Positions 17,601 through 27,755 of a DNA stretch of 64,000 nucleotides are shown in pieces. The translations under genes and the position numbers were made by a program. Source of the DNA: CAZGSN01 sp964371655 (GTDB taxonomy: Bacteria; Desulfobacterota; Binatia; HRBIN30); the NCBI GenBank assembly GCA_964371655.1, contig CAYJOD010000008.1, positions 1 through 64,000 of the forward strand, written 5' to 3'. Position 1 is the first letter of the stretch; every line of letters starts with the position of its first letter. The notes under the pieces are model-generated. The model made no database searches and was not told where the DNA came from. It saw only the letters and a program-made list of their open reading frames with translations.

Positions 17601-20600
17601 AGGGTGCAGACGCCGCCGGCATCGCCGCAGAAGGTGTCGCCGACGTTGGCGTCGGGGGTGTCCGCAGTCGACGTGACCACGAAGATCTTCGGTCCGCAGG
17701 CGCCCGGTGTCGGTGTGCATGCTGGGTTGCTGTCAATTGGGCAGGCCGGGCTGGATCCGTCGCATGTCTCGGCGACGTCGCATTCCCCTGCGGATGCACG
17801 GCACACGGCACCGGCATTTCCAGGTGTATGCGTGCAGCCGTTCGCCGAGTCGCAGGCGTCTACGGTGCAGACGTTCTCGTCATCGCAGCCCACGGGCCAG
17901 CCGCCGGCGCATTGGCCGCTCTGGCAGGTCTTGTCCATGTTGCAGAGATCCGAATCCGTGCATGCGGTCCCGTCGGCCTTGGCGGGTCCCGAGCACTGGC
18001 CGCTCACCGGATTGCACGTGCCCGTGTCATGGCAGTCGTCCTGAGGCGTGCACACGATGCCCGTATACACGCAACCAAAGGAGTTCGCCGCGGCGTTGTT
18101 CGGATCGCACCGATCCACGGTGCACCCGTCGGCATCACCGCAATCGGCGTCGGTGCTGCACGTCGTAGCGCCGCATCCCACTTCGACCCGTAGATCAGAG
18201 AGCACCGGGCTGACGCCGCTTGGGCTGGCTTTCAGAGTGGTGCGAATCTCGATGAAGCGGCCGCTGACTGCCGACGGCCCGCCGTTCGTGACGGCGGTAA
18301 ACGCTTGGCTTCCAAGCGCCGCGAGGGTGTTTGCCGCGCGTGCTTCCACAATGATCGAAGTGCCCGCGGGCTCGCTGGCTTGCGGCTCGGTGTTCCAGGT
18401 GATCGGCCCCCACGCATTCCCAGCGATTCCGCCGTCGCGTGTCACCGTCCAGGTACCTTGCGGCGAGGTCGAGCCGATTGCAACGAAGCCCGTCATGTCG
18501 CTGTAGTTGTAGGGTCCGGCGCCCGCACCGAGACTCACGGTCATGTCGACCGCGCCGATCGGGAAGCCGCCGCCACCGAGCGGACCGGCGCTCGGATCGA
18601 TGCGCATCACGTTGTTACTGTCCGTGTTGGTGACCCAGACCTTTCCGTTCGTGTCCACCGCGACGCCGGTTGGAAAAAGCGCGCCGGGCAGATTTACGAC
18701 GCCAACCATGCTGCCGTCGGTTCGCAGATGCCCGACAGAAATCGAGACGCCGCTGTGTGCGACCCAGACGTTGCCGCTGCCATCGACCGCAACGCCTCGC
18801 GCATTCGGTGCCCCGTACGGGTAGCAGCCGACCAAAGTTCCAGCTGGGGCAATCCTGCAGACCACCCCTCCAGAGTAGGAGGTCTGCCAGATCTCGCCGG
18901 TCTGCGGATCAATCCCAATACCGTAATCGCCCATCGCGACACCAAGACAGGCGCCGGTGAGTGTCGTCGTATCGAAACGCAGCAGGCCCAGGACTTCGCG
19001 CGCCGACCACAGGATACCATTGTGATCCACAAGTCCGCCGTAGCCCCCGCAATTCAGGTTAAACTGCGTGCCGGGTATGGGTAGACCGGTGAGGCCACTG
19101 ATCTTCTCGTGATCCATATCACCGGTGCCGCCCACCCAGACATCGTTGTTGGCGTCGACCGCAATCGTTCGCGTTCCCGTACCCGTCACGCGCGTGTAGG
19201 TGATGATACACTCGTCTTCGGCCGTGGAGACCCCGCCGTGTGAATCTGCCCCTGCCGCATTCGTCCACGTAAGGATGTCCCCCAGACCTTGAGACGTCTT
19301 GAGCAGACCGTCGCTGTCTCGATCTACACACGTGCTGTATTGGAAGGGCGGCTTGAGGTAGTGGCCGTTGGCGTCAGGCGTCCCAGCGGCATCGGTGCGT
19401 ATCCCGCCGACGACCAGGCCAACGCGGGCAACTGAGCCCTTGTACTCGCCGCCGGAGAATCCGTACTCGTCACGGTTCGCGACCCACACACTGCCGTGTT
19501 GGTCGACCGTCGTGCGCGAGGGGTTGCGCCCCATCGAATCGGGTGCCGTCTGGTACTCACCAAGCAGCTGTCCGCTGTTCACGTCGATGCGCACGATGGT
19601 TCCGCGCGCTGAGGCCGCGATGTTGACGAACGGGAACGGCTTGGCCGGCTGGCTCAACTGCAGTTGGTCGTGGTTGGGGGCGTCGTGATTGACACTCAAG
19701 AGCGTGCCCTGCTCGAAGTCGGCATCGAGAGTGTAGGTGGCTGCTGGGGAGTGATGACCGCAGTGCCCCGTCGCGTCGCAAACGTCCTGCGTGCATACAT
19801 TGTCGTCGTCGGTGCACGGAGTCCCTTCCGCCAACGGGGTTCCGATGCACGCACCCGCCACGCAGCTCGGCTGTAGGGTACACGGATCGTTCCCGATGTC
19901 GCACGTTGGGCCAGTCAGCGGGCCACAGACGCCATCGGCGGTCGCACCCGCTGCGACGCTGCACGCCTGGCAATCGGTGCTACTGCCACCGCCGCAAGCC
20001 GAGTCGCAGCAGACACCATCGACGCAGAAGCCGCTGCTGCACTGCGCCGGGTCGGTGCAGCTGTCGCCGATTGGTGGGGTGCACGTCGATGGCTGCCCCG
20101 TGCAGTTCCAGCCACTCTCCACCACGCAGTTAGAGCTGCAACCGTCGCCGTCGGCGGCGTTGCCGTCGTCGCATTGCTCGTCGAGTCGCACAGCGCCATC
20201 GCCGCAGGCATTGCGGCAGGCACTGAATTCCGAGGTATTGCCGGCCGCATCGGTCACCGTAGCCGTCACAGAGCGGCCTGCCGTCAGCGTGTAGGTGAAG
20301 GTGACGTTGAACGCTGCCGCACAGCTTCCATCGGTGGCAACCACGGTGGAGCCGATCAGCGTGTCTCCCTCACCATACCCGCTCGCGTCGCAATTGGTGT
20401 CGAAGAACTGAATCGTAGAGGCCGTGTTCGCGGTGCTGGTCAGTGTACCGCTGATCATCGTGTTGCCGCCGGTGGTGGAGACCTTGATAAGGACCGGATA
20501 GTTCTGTGCGGCGTTGGGGCCGGTGTCCACGTCGCAGCCATCGTTGGCGGTGATGCCATCGTCGCCGAGATCGATGCCTAAGGAAGAATTGTCATAGATG

Positions 20601-23600
20601 GAATTGGAGAGAATCGAGTTGCCGGTGCCGGCAGCTGCGGTGAGCGTGACGCCGTTGGTGGCGTTGTGCGCAATCAGGTTGCCTGCACCAGGTGCGGTGC
20701 CGCCGATCATGTTGTCGGCGGAAGTGGAATCGATGACGATGCCACCACCACCCAACGGCGCCGTGCCGTCGGCGCTGGTGCCGATGTAGTTACCTTCGAT
20801 CACGTTGCCGGAGGCCCCGTTGAACAAGCGGACGTTCATCCCGTTCGCGGCGATCACGTTGCGCAGGTCGGAGGTTGTGCCTCCGACGCGGTTGCCGATC
20901 GCAGCGATGAGGTAGACCCCGCCGCCGTTGGCCAGGGCCGTAGCTCCATTGGCCTGCGTGCCGATCAAGTTGTTCTGCACGAGATTGGCTGTGGCAATCC
21001 CGGTCCCACCCCCGATGCTTATGCCGGCGCCGGTGTTGCCCGAGGCCAGGTTGCGCAGAGGCGGCAAGCTACCGCCGATGACGTTACCGCTCGAGCCATT
21101 GTTCATGCTGACGCCGCGCTGGTTCGGCAGCGCCGCGGTACCGGTCGGGTCAGTCCCCAGGAAGTTCCCGGTGATGATGTTGCCGCCATTAGTCATGAGA
21201 TCGATGGCATTGCCGCCGATGTTCCCCGTGTCGGAACGGCGGAAGCGGTTGATCACCAGGCCGCGCACGGTGGTGGAACCGGCCGCGATGCTGAGGCCAT
21301 GGTTGCCTTTGGGCACGCCGGCGCCGTTGATCTCGATGAGCAGGACCGCGTTGTCACTCAGCGTGAGACTATTCGGGAGCGCTCCCGGCTGCGTGTAGCC
21401 GTCGATCGTAAGCGGTCGCTGGATTGTGTCGTACGCAGTCGCTGGCGTGATCGTGCAGACCTGCGTCGATGAGTTGCAACCGGGGTCGATGCTCGGAATG
21501 TTGAAGTTGATCGTGTCCACACAGTTGTCCACGTTCGCTTCTTGGATCGCCGCCCGCAGGGTGCAGACACCGCCGGCATCGGCGCAGAAGGTGTCGCCGA
21601 TGGTGGTGTCGGGGGTGTCCGCCGTCGATGTGACCACGAAGATCTTCGGTCCGCAGGGGCCCGGTGTCGGTGTGCATCCTGGATTGTTGGCGATCGGGCA
21701 GGTCGGGCTCGATCCGTCGCAGGTCTCGGCGACGTCGCATTCGCCCGCTGCGGGACGACACACGACACCGGCATTCCCCGGCGTATGCGTGCAGCCGTTC
21801 GCCGCGTCGCAGGCGTCGACGGTGCAGACGTTCTCGTCATCGCAGCTCCGGGGCGCGCCGCCCGTGCATATGCCGCTCTGACATGACTTGTCGGTGTTGC
21901 AAAGATCCGAATCCGTGCACGCAGCTCCGTCGGCTTTGGCGGGGCTCGAGCACTGGCCACTCACCGGATTGCACCTGCCTGCTTCATGGCAGGCATCCTG
22001 AGCCGTGCACACAATGCCTGTGTAGACGCAGCCGAACGAGTTCGCTGCCGCGTTGGTCGGATCGCATCGATCCACGGTGCACCCGTCGGCATCGCCGCAA
22101 TCTTCATGGGTGCTGCACACCGTAGCGCCGCATCCCACCTGGACTCGCAGATCGGAAAATACCGGGCTCACACCGCTAGGACTTGCCTTCAGGGTAGCGC
22201 GGACCTCGAGGAAGCGGCCGCTCACTCCCGATGCTCCACCATTCGTCACAGATGTATACGGCTGGCCTCCCAGCGCCGCGAGGGTGTTGGCAGCACGGAC
22301 CTCGACAAGAGTGGAAGTGCCCGGGGGCTCGCTGGCTTGCGGCTCGGTGTTCCAGGAAACCGCTCCCCAGACATTTCCCAAGACCACGCCGTCGCGTGTC
22401 ACTGTCCACGTGCCTTGCGGCGAGGTCGAGCCGATTGCCACGAACCCGGTCATGTCGCTGTAGTTGTACGGCCCGGCGCCGGCGCCAAGACTCACGGTCA
22501 TGTCGACCGCGCCGATCGGGACTCCCCCACCGCCGAGCGCGCCGGCACTCGGGTCGATGCGCATGGCGTTGTCCGTGCCCCAGTTGGCGGCCCAGACCTT
22601 GCCGTTCGTATCCACCGCCACGCCCGTGGGGCCGCTGCCCCCGGGCAGGTTCACGTTTCCAACAAAGGTTCCGTCGGTGCGCAGATGCCCGACCGTCGTC
22701 GAGCCGGCGTGCAGGGCGTGCGCCACCCAGACGTTGCCGCTGCCGTCGACCGCGATGCCTTGCGCATACTGTTCCCCGTGCGGGTAGCAACCGATCGCGA
22801 TCCCATTCGGAGCGATCTTGCAGACCACTCCGCCGTACACGTCAGTCTGCCAGACCTCACCGGTCTGCGGGTCGATGCCCAAACCGTAATCCCCCATCGC
22901 GACGCCGAGGCAGGCCCCGGTCAGAGCCGTGGTGTCAAAGCGCAACAGCCCCGAGCCACCACGCGCCGACCACAGCACACCGGCGGGATCGATCAGCCCG
23001 CCGTAGCCGCCACAACCCAGATTGAACTGCGTACCAGGTATGGGCAGGCCGGTCAGGCCATTGAGCTTCTCGTGATCCAGATCACCCAGGCCCCCGACCC
23101 AGAGATCGTTGTTGGCGTCGATCGCCACCGTGCGCGTTCCGGTGCCCGTCACCCTCGTGTAGTTGATGGTACACTCATCTTCGGCCGTGGAGACGCCACC
23201 GTCGGCGTCGGCCAGCCCCGCATTTGTCCACGCCAGGATGTTCCCCAGGCCGCGGGAGGTCTTGAACAGACCGTCGCCGTCTCGATCTATACAGGTGTTG
23301 TACTGGAACGGCGGCTTGAGGTACTGGCCGTTGAGGTCAGGGGTTCCCGCGGCATCGGTGCGTATCCCGCCGATGATCAGCCCCATTCGGGCAACCGAGC
23401 CCTTGTACTCGCCGCCGGAAACGCCGTACTCGTCGCGGTTCGCCACCCACACGCTGCCGTGCTGGTCAACCGTCGTACGCGAGGGGCTGCGCCCCATCGA
23501 GTCGGGTGCCGTCAGGTACTCGCCGAGCACCTGTCCGCTGTTCACGTCGATGCGCACAATGGTACCGCGTACCGAGGCCGCGATATTGACGAACGGGAAC

Positions 23601-26600
23601 GGCGCGGCGGGCTGGCTCAGCTGCAACTGATCGTGGTTGGGTGCGTCATGATTCACGCTCAGTAGCGTACCCTGCTCGAAGTCCGCATCGAGGGTGTAGA
23701 CGGCAGTCGGGGAAGAATGCAGACAAGTCCCACTCGCGTCGCAGGCATCTTCCGTACACGCACTGCCGTCATCCGTGCACGGCGTTCCCGCCGGCAGCGG
23801 GGTGCCGATGCAGGTGCCGGCGATGCAGCTGTCTTGTGTGGTGCACGGGCTGCCGTCGTCGCAGGTCCAACCGGGCAAGGGGCTGAGGACACCATCGGTC
23901 GCCGTAGCCATCGCCACACCGTTCAACGGGCTGCAGACACCATCGGTCGCCGCGCCCGCCGCCACGCTGCACGCCTGGCAATCGGTGGTGCTGCCACCGC
24001 CGCAGGCCGAATCGCAGCAGACCCCATCGACGCAAAAGCCGCTAGTGCACTGTGTCCCCGCCGTGCAGGTGTGGCCGTTTGGCGGCGTGCATGTCGACGG
24101 CTGTCCGGTGCACGACCAACCGCTCTCCACCACGCACGTCGAGCCGCAACCGTCGCCGCTCGCGTTGTTGCCGTCGTCGCATTGCTCTCCGGGCCCCACG
24201 ACGCCATCTCCGCATGCACTGCGGCAGGCACTGAATTCCGAAGTGTTACCGTTCGCATCCGTGGCCGTGGCGGTTACAAAGCGCTCCGTGGCCAGCGCGT
24301 AGGGGAGGCTCACGTTGAACGTCGCCCCACAGGTTTCGTCGGTGGCAACCACGGTGGAGCCAATCAACGTGTGTCCTTCACCGTAGCCGGACGAATCGCA
24401 GTTGCGGTTTCCAAAAAACTGAATGGTGAAGCTCGTCGATGGCGAGCCGTCGAGGGTGCCGGCGATGGTGGTGGTGCTGGTGCTGCCGCCACCGGACACC
24501 AAGGACAGCACCGGGTAATTTTGGAGTCGATCGGGACCGTCGTCGCCGTCGCAGGGGTCGTTGGCGGTGACGCCATCGGAGCCTAGGTCGATGCCGAGAG
24601 TGCCGCTGCCGAAGATGGAGTTGGAGACGATCGAATTGTAGAGGCCGGCGCTCGCAGCGATCCCGGCGCCACCGCTGCGCGCGATCGTGTTGCCTTTGCC
24701 GGCGCCACTGCCACCGATGCTGTTGTAGCTGGTGTCGGTGTCGACCAGCGACACCCCGCTACCGGGGTTGCCCAGGCCACCACCGACGGCGTTGTTGCCG
24801 ATCGTATTGGCAAAAATGAAGTTGGCCTGCGCCCCGTTCGAGAGGGTGATCCCAGTCAGATCGTTTCCGGAGATGAGGTTGCCGATGACGCCGAGCTCGG
24901 CCTGATCGCGCCCGATCATGTTGGCCCACGCGCCATCGATACGGACCCCGTCGCCGCCGAGTGCGCTCATGCCGGTGGCATCGGTGCCGATGTAGTTGCC
25001 GTAGACCGAGTTGCCGCTGGTAGCGTGGTCGGAGATCTCGCCTCTGCCGATCTGTACGTTTGCACCGCCGTTGCCCGAGATAATGTTGCGGGCCGCCGAC
25101 GTCGTGCCGCCAATGATGTTACCGCCCGCGTTGTTGAAGATCGCGACCCCGTTCGTGGCATTGTCCAGGCGCGCGCTGCCGTCGGCGCGCAGACCGATGA
25201 AGTTTCCTTGAACCAAGTTGTTCGTCGCTCCCACCGAATCGATGGTCAGACCGGGGCCGCCGGTAGCCGCCGACAAGATGTTTCGGGCTGCCGGGGTTGT
25301 ACCCCCGACGCGGTTGTCCGCCGACGCGGTGATGCGCACACCGCTGCCACATACGTGTGCCTCGCCCACGTTGGGCGCAAAGGTGCCGGTGGGATCGGTA
25401 CACACGAAGTTCCCCTCGATGACGTTGCCGCCACCCATTTCGAGGAGAATGGCCTCATTGGTGACGCCGTTGATCACCAAGCCGCGCACCGTGCTGTTGC
25501 CAACGGCAATGACGAGCCCGTGAGTGGTGCTGGTGCCATTGCCGGAGATTTGAATCTGCAGCACCGCATCGTCGGCGTCGGCTAGCGTGTTGGGGCTGGC
25601 TCCAGGTTGGGTGTAGCCGTCGATGGTGACGGGCTGGGTGATTGCCGGCAGATCGGCGGCCGGCGAAGTCGTGCAAACCCACGCCGGGACATCGCTCGGA
25701 TTGCAGCCGCTGTCGCTGTGCGGAATGTTGAAGTTGATCACGTCGGCGCAGCTGTTGGCGTTGGCTTCGTCGATGGCCGCACGCAGGGTGCAGTTGCCTG
25801 TCGCATCGGCGCATAGGCCGTCACCGCTGCTTGCGTCGCCCGTATCCGCGGTGGAGGTGACGACGAAGGTCTTCGCGATGCAGCCAGGCGTGCCGGTGAT
25901 CGGCGGTACGGGGAAAGTCGGCGTTGTTGTCGGCGTTACCGTCTGCGCGTCGGTCGGCAGCGGTGGGGCGCTCGGCGTGGCGGTCGGCGCCAGGCCGCCG
26001 CTCACGCACGGACCAAACTCCGAGGTGTTGCCGGCCGCATCGGTTGCGGTTGCGGTCACCGCATGCCCGAGCGCCAAGCCGTAGGGAAGGCTTACCTCGA
26101 AGGTTGCGTCGCAGGTGACGTCGGGAGTCACGCTGGTCGAACCGATCAAGGTCTGTCCTTGACCATAGCCGGATGAATCACAGCTTGTGGAGTCGAAGAA
26201 CTGCAGCGTAAAGGTCGCGAACGCTACGCTGTTGAGCGTGCCAAGGATGGTCGTCGTGCTGCCGTCACTCGATGCGGCGGTGAGAACCGGGTAGTTCTGC
26301 TGGGAGTTGGGTCCGGCGTCGCTATCGCAAAAGTCATTCGCGGTGACACCTTCGTCATTGAGATCGATGCCCAGCGATGCGTTACCGAAGATGGAGTTCG
26401 ATAAGATCGTGTTCCCGGTGCCGCCAGCGGCGGTGACGACGATGCCCTTGCCGATGCTGTACGCGATCGTGTTTCCGGCGCCGGGCGTGGCGCCGCCAAT
26501 GCGGTTGTCGTGCGCTGCCCCGTCGATGAGAATCGGGCCGCCGCCCAGGACTGCGCCGGCGGCATTGGTGCCGATGTAGTTTCCTGCCACCACGTTGTTG

Positions 26601-27574
26601 GCGGTCGTGCTCCCGGCGAGGCGAATGTTGCTGGGAATATTCGCGGCGATCACGTTGGGCATATCGGAGAACGTGCCGCCGATGGCGTTGTTGCTCGCTC
26701 CGCCGACAACGTTGATGCCGGCGGAGCTCGTATTTCCAAGCGTGGCGGTGCCGTTCGCCTGGATACCGATGAAGTTGTTGTAAACGACGTTCGTCGCGGC
26801 GCCCGTACCGACGATGTTGATGCCGCGGCCGTTACCGGAGATAACGTTGCGGAGCGAAGCCGCCTGCCCGCCGACCTGGTTGTTCCCCGAGCTGATCTCG
26901 ACGCCGCGGCCGTTTCCGTAGGCCATGGTGCCGGTTGGGTCGGTGCCGATGAAGTTCGAGAAGACGCGGTTGCTACCGTTTGTGCTCAGGACGATCGCGC
27001 CTCCGCCGCTTCCACTACCGCTCCCCGAGGGTGCGAAGCGATTGATGACCAGGCCGTCGACGTCGCTGTCTCCGGCGGTAATCGTAATGCCGTTGGACCC
27101 CGCTGGCAGGGCGGCCCCGCTAAGCTCGATCAGGAGGACCGCGTTGTCGGCGTTCGGCAGCGTATTCGACTGCGACCCTGGCTGCGTGTCCCCCATAATC
27201 ACGATCGGTTGGGAGACGGTGGGCAGCACACTGGCGGGCGTAAGCGTGCACACGTGCGTGATCGGATTGCAGCCCGCATCCGTTCCCGGAATGTTGAAGT
27301 TGACGGAATCCTTGCAGCTATCGGCGTTCCCCTCTTCGATGGCGGCACGCAGAGTGCACGCGCCGGTCGCATCGGCGCAGATCTCGTCGCCGATCAAGGC
27401 GTCGGAGGTGTCCGCGCTCGAGTTGACCACGAAAGCCTTGGCGCCGCATCCCACTGCGGAGGCGCTGTGCAGCCAGGGGACGCCGGGCAGGAGCGTGAGT
27501 GCGACGGCGCACCCAATGAGTGTGCGCACGGAAAGGTTTGCAGATCGCGTTTGCTGGCTGTGGGTATGGATCAT
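14606..27574 (-). CDS. Giant secreted protein (about 4322 aa) with four CSLREA/beta-helix modules and two beta-propellers
   Basis: After a signal peptide (1-40, ending ASA) the approximate order is: CSLREA motif plus right-handed beta-helix 1 (45-525), Thr/Pro linker, CSLREA/helix 2 (565-1110), Cys-rich GEQCDDGN repeats, NHL/Vgb-like propeller 1 (1290-1815), Cys-rich, CSLREA/helix 3 (1970-2450), Cys-rich, propeller 2 (2610-3130), Cys-rich, CSLREA/helix 4 (3290-3770), Thr/Pro linker (3770-3885), Cys-rich part and the C-terminal module shared with the 8745 and 36874 genes. Each helix starts with CTLRAAI.E.N and NFNIP. Helix 3/propeller 2 and helix 4 sit exactly 3957 bp after their partners. The ATG at 27574 is chosen for the signal peptide and a GAGGAC site. 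Secreted, probably polysaccharide-binding or adhesive; no catalytic residues can be named. Confidence 0.88.
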   Translation of the reverse strand: MIHTHSQQTRSANLSVRTLIGCAVALTLLPGVPWLHSASAVGCGAKAFVVNSSADTSDALIGDEICADATGACTLRAAIEEGNADSCKDSVNFNIPGTDAGCNPITHVCTLTPASVLPTVSQPIVIMGDTQPGSQSNTLPNADNAVLLIELSGAALPAGSNGITITAGDSDVDGLVINRFAPSGSGSGSGGGAIVLSTNGSNRVFSNFIGTDPTGTMAYGNGRGVEISSGNNQVGGQAASLRNVISGNGRGINIVGTGAATNVVYNNFIGIQANGTATLGNTSSAGINVVGGASNNAIGGTFSDMPNVIAANIPSNIRLAGSTTANNVVAGNYIGTNAAGAVLGGGPILIDGAAHDNRIGGATPGAGNTIAYSIGKGIVVTAAGGTGNTILSNSIFGNASLGIDLNDEGVTANDFCDSDAGPNSQQNYPVLTAASSDGSTTTILGTLNSVAFATFTLQFFDSTSCDSSGYGQGQTLIGSTSVTPDVTCDATFEVSLPYGLALGHAVTATATDAAGNTSEFGPCVSGGLAPTATPSAPPLPTDAQTVTPTTTPTFPVPPITGTPGCIAKTFVVTSTADTGDASSGDGLCADATGNCTLRAAIDEANANSCADVINFNIPHSDSGCNPSDVPAWVCTTSPAADLPAITQPVTIDGYTQPGASPNTLADADDAVLQIQISGNGTSTTHGLVIAVGNSTVRGLVINGVTNEAILLEMGGGNVIEGNFVCTDPTGTFAPNVGEAHVCGSGVRITASADNRVGGTTPAARNILSAATGGPGLTIDSVGATNNLVQGNFIGLRADGSARLDNATNGVAIFNNAGGNIIGGTTSAARNIISGNGGANVQIGRGEISDHATSGNSVYGNYIGTDATGMSALGGDGVRIDGAWANMIGRDQAELGVIGNLISGNDLTGITLSNGAQANFIFANTIGNNAVGGGLGNPGSGVSLVDTDTSYNSIGGSGAGKGNTIARSGGAGIAASAGLYNSIVSNSIFGSGTLGIDLGSDGVTANDPCDGDDGPDRLQNYPVLSLVSGGGSTSTTTIAGTLDGSPSTSFTIQFFGNRNCDSSGYGEGHTLIGSTVVATDETCGATFNVSLPYALATERFVTATATDANGNTSEFSACRSACGDGVVGPGEQCDDGNNASGDGCGSTCVVESGWSCTGQPSTCTPPNGHTCTAGTQCTSGFCVDGVCCDSACGGGSTTDCQACSVAAGAATDGVCSPLNGVAMATATDGVLSPLPGWTCDDGSPCTTQDSCIAGTCIGTPLPAGTPCTDDGSACTEDACDASGTCLHSSPTAVYTLDADFEQGTLLSVNHDAPNHDQLQLSQPAAPFPFVNIAASVRGTIVRIDVNSGQVLGEYLTAPDSMGRSPSRTTVDQHGSVWVANRDEYGVSGGEYKGSVARMGLIIGGIRTDAAGTPDLNGQYLKPPFQYNTCIDRDGDGLFKTSRGLGNILAWTNAGLADADGGVSTAEDECTINYTRVTGTGTRTVAIDANNDLWVGGLGDLDHEKLNGLTGLPIPGTQFNLGCGGYGGLIDPAGVLWSARGGSGLLRFDTTALTGACLGVAMGDYGLGIDPQTGEVWQTDVYGGVVCKIAPNGIAIGCYPHGEQYAQGIAVDGSGNVWVAHALHAGSTTVGHLRTDGTFVGNVNLPGGSGPTGVAVDTNGKVWAANWGTDNAMRIDPSAGALGGGGVPIGAVDMTVSLGAGAGPYNYSDMTGFVAIGSTSPQGTWTVTRDGVVLGNVWGAVSWNTEPQASEPPGTSTLVEVRAANTLAALGGQPYTSVTNGGASGVSGRFLEVRATLKASPSGVSPVFSDLRVQVGCGATVCSTHEDCGDADGCTVDRCDPTNAAANSFGCVYTGIVCTAQDACHEAGRCNPVSGQCSSPAKADGAACTDSDLCNTDKSCQSGICTGGAPRSCDDENVCTVDACDAANGCTHTPGNAGVVCRPAAGECDVAETCDGSSPTCPIANNPGCTPTPGPCGPKIFVVTSTADTPDTTIGDTFCADAGGVCTLRAAIQEANVDNCVDTINFNIPSIDPGCNSSTQVCTITPATAYDTIQRPLTIDGYTQPGALPNSLTLSDNAVLLIEINGAGVPKGNHGLSIAAGSTTVRGLVINRFRRSDTGNIGGNAIDLMTNGGNIITGNFLGTDPTGTAALPNQRGVSMNNGSSGNVIGGSLPPLRNLASGNTGAGISIGGGTGIATANLVQNNLIGTQANGATALANGGGVYLIAAIGNRVGGTTSDLRNVIAANGMNVRLFNGASGNVIEGNYIGTSADGTAPLGGGGIVIDSTSADNMIGGTAPGAGNLIAHNATNGVTLTAAAGTGNSILSNSIYDNSSLGIDLGDDGITANDGCDVDTGPNAAQNYPVLIKVSTTGGNTMISGTLTSTANTASTIQFFDTNCDASGYGEGDTLIGSTVVATDGSCAAAFNVTFTYTLTAGRSVTATVTDAAGNTSEFSACRNACGDGAVRLDEQCDDGNAADGDGCSSNCVVESGWNCTGQPSTCTPPIGDSCTDPAQCSSGFCVDGVCCDSACGGGSSTDCQACSVAAGATADGVCGPLTGPTCDIGNDPCTLQPSCVAGACIGTPLAEGTPCTDDDNVCTQDVCDATGHCGHHSPAATYTLDADFEQGTLLSVNHDAPNHDQLQLSQPAKPFPFVNIAASARGTIVRIDVNSGQLLGEYQTAPDSMGRNPSRTTVDQHGSVWVANRDEYGFSGGEYKGSVARVGLVVGGIRTDAAGTPDANGHYLKPPFQYSTCVDRDSDGLLKTSQGLGDILTWTNAAGADSHGGVSTAEDECIITYTRVTGTGTRTIAVDANNDVWVGGTGDMDHEKISGLTGLPIPGTQFNLNCGGYGGLVDHNGILWSAREVLGLLRFDTTTLTGACLGVAMGDYGIGIDPQTGEIWQTSYSGGVVCRIAPAGTLVGCYPYGAPNARGVAVDGSGNVWVAHSGVSISVGHLRTDGSMVGVVNLPGALFPTGVAVDTNGKVWVTNTDSNNVMRIDPSAGPLGGGGFPIGAVDMTVSLGAGAGPYNYSDMTGFVAIGSTSPQGTWTVTRDGGIAGNAWGPITWNTEPQASEPAGTSIIVEARAANTLAALGSQAFTAVTNGGPSAVSGRFIEIRTTLKASPSGVSPVLSDLRVEVGCGATTCSTDADCGDADGCTVDRCDPNNAAANSFGCVYTGIVCTPQDDCHDTGTCNPVSGQCSGPAKADGTACTDSDLCNMDKTCQSGQCAGGWPVGCDDENVCTVDACDSANGCTHTPGNAGAVCRASAGECDVAETCDGSSPACPIDSNPACTPTPGACGPKIFVVTSTADTPDANVGDTFCGDAGGVCTLRAAIQEANVDNCVDTINFNIPSNDPGCNSSTQVCTITPASAYDTIQRPLTIDGYTQPGALPNSLTLSDNAVLLIEINGAGVPKGNHGLSIAAGSTTVRGLVINRFRRSDTGNIGGNAIDLVTNGGNIITGNFLGTDPTGTSALPNQRGVSMNNGSSGNVIGGSLPALRNLASGNTGAGVSIGGGTGITTANLVQNNFIGTQANGATALANGSGVNFIAAIGNRVGGTTSDLRNVIAANGMNVRLFNGASGNVIEGNYIGTSADGTAPLGGGGIVIDSTSADNMIGGTAPGAGNLIAHNATNGVTLTAAAGTGNSILSNSIYDNSSLGIDLGNDGVTANDACDVDTGPNAAQNYPVLTNISTSGGNTMISGTLTGTANTPFTIQFFETHCDALGYGEGHTLIGSTTVTTDASCAAAFNVDFAFALTHSVSATATDSAGNTSEFSACAATVLPTQTQTSTPTDTATSSPTQTATSTATQTASSSPTQTQTVTSTQTPTRTATHTPTAPAPSATITSTQTPTTTRSVTPTATPTITATGTNSPTSTPSSTPTTTATATPTPCLPEGAACNDGDACTLTDACHAGVCVGANPVVCVGDACHAAGTCEPATGECLNPVNVESAACQSCDDGLDNDDNGNTDAEDCACATLCQLQRFAVISSATSGRDLLYTGSDVATDSVAGSIDGSPAPYPLGNSRAGMCGNRLTIRAGGNFGILATVDRIGFGQGGIINPDPNDPTVDLGSVRAIDIRSEFVSAVGTREDQKTIAPLVGPGVCSDDLSTACTESEASCTSLSAAACCTAPAAICQGRLRLDTAGNPFVDRSGEAPNYQRCITALASMVPDTQAIAALAGNVPGYLASDNAQIRTGSQTPQLTLTLIGSGPHILEVRRVALPGNTELVLNAPSDAIVVIRVKRQFRLGGSAKITLAGGLTAEHVLWNVEGNLGGQPSLFRNSICRGTMLAAQRRGVRIGGDVQIEGAVFAPRVHIGAGSRVAHRPFIGLVP
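16260..24180 (-). repeat. In-frame tandem duplication, period 3957 bp
   Basis: Helix 4 DNA (about 16263-17693) is nearly identical to helix 3 DNA (about 20220-21650), and propeller 2 matches propeller 1, all at an offset of 3957 bp (1319 codons). A 51-bp indel in the Cys-rich segment shifts the register to 4008 near 24181. Helix blocks are far closer to each other than the propellers, suggesting recent gene conversion in the helices. Confidence 0.85.
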
Positions 27575-27695
27575 GATGTCCTCACGGCTGCTGCAGCACC
27601 TTGACGCGACCACGAGTGCCGCGGCACGTTTGCTGCAGGGAATGGATCCCTCGGTTGGCTGGAAGGCTGCGGGGTTGACTCGTTGCACTAGTGCT

Positions 27696-27755
27696 CGTGG
27701 GTACACTGCGCCACGGCAACGACAAAGGAGGGAGATTTACGAGGGGTGTTTTACC
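27696..27755. promoter_or_regulatory. Conserved spacer upstream of the giant gene
   Basis: The spacer between the luxR-type stop and the giant gene is conserved at 14441-14498 upstream of the paralogous 8745 gene, about 75-80% by eye. It contains GGGGTGTTTTACCC, which could be a weak hairpin ending luxR transcription. Whether it is a promoter element or just duplicated DNA is open. Confidence 0.4.

Noticed and set aside
16260..24180. Large direct repeats considered as insertion sequences
   Set aside because: They lie in frame inside one coding region, encode beta-helix and propeller domains and carry no transposase.
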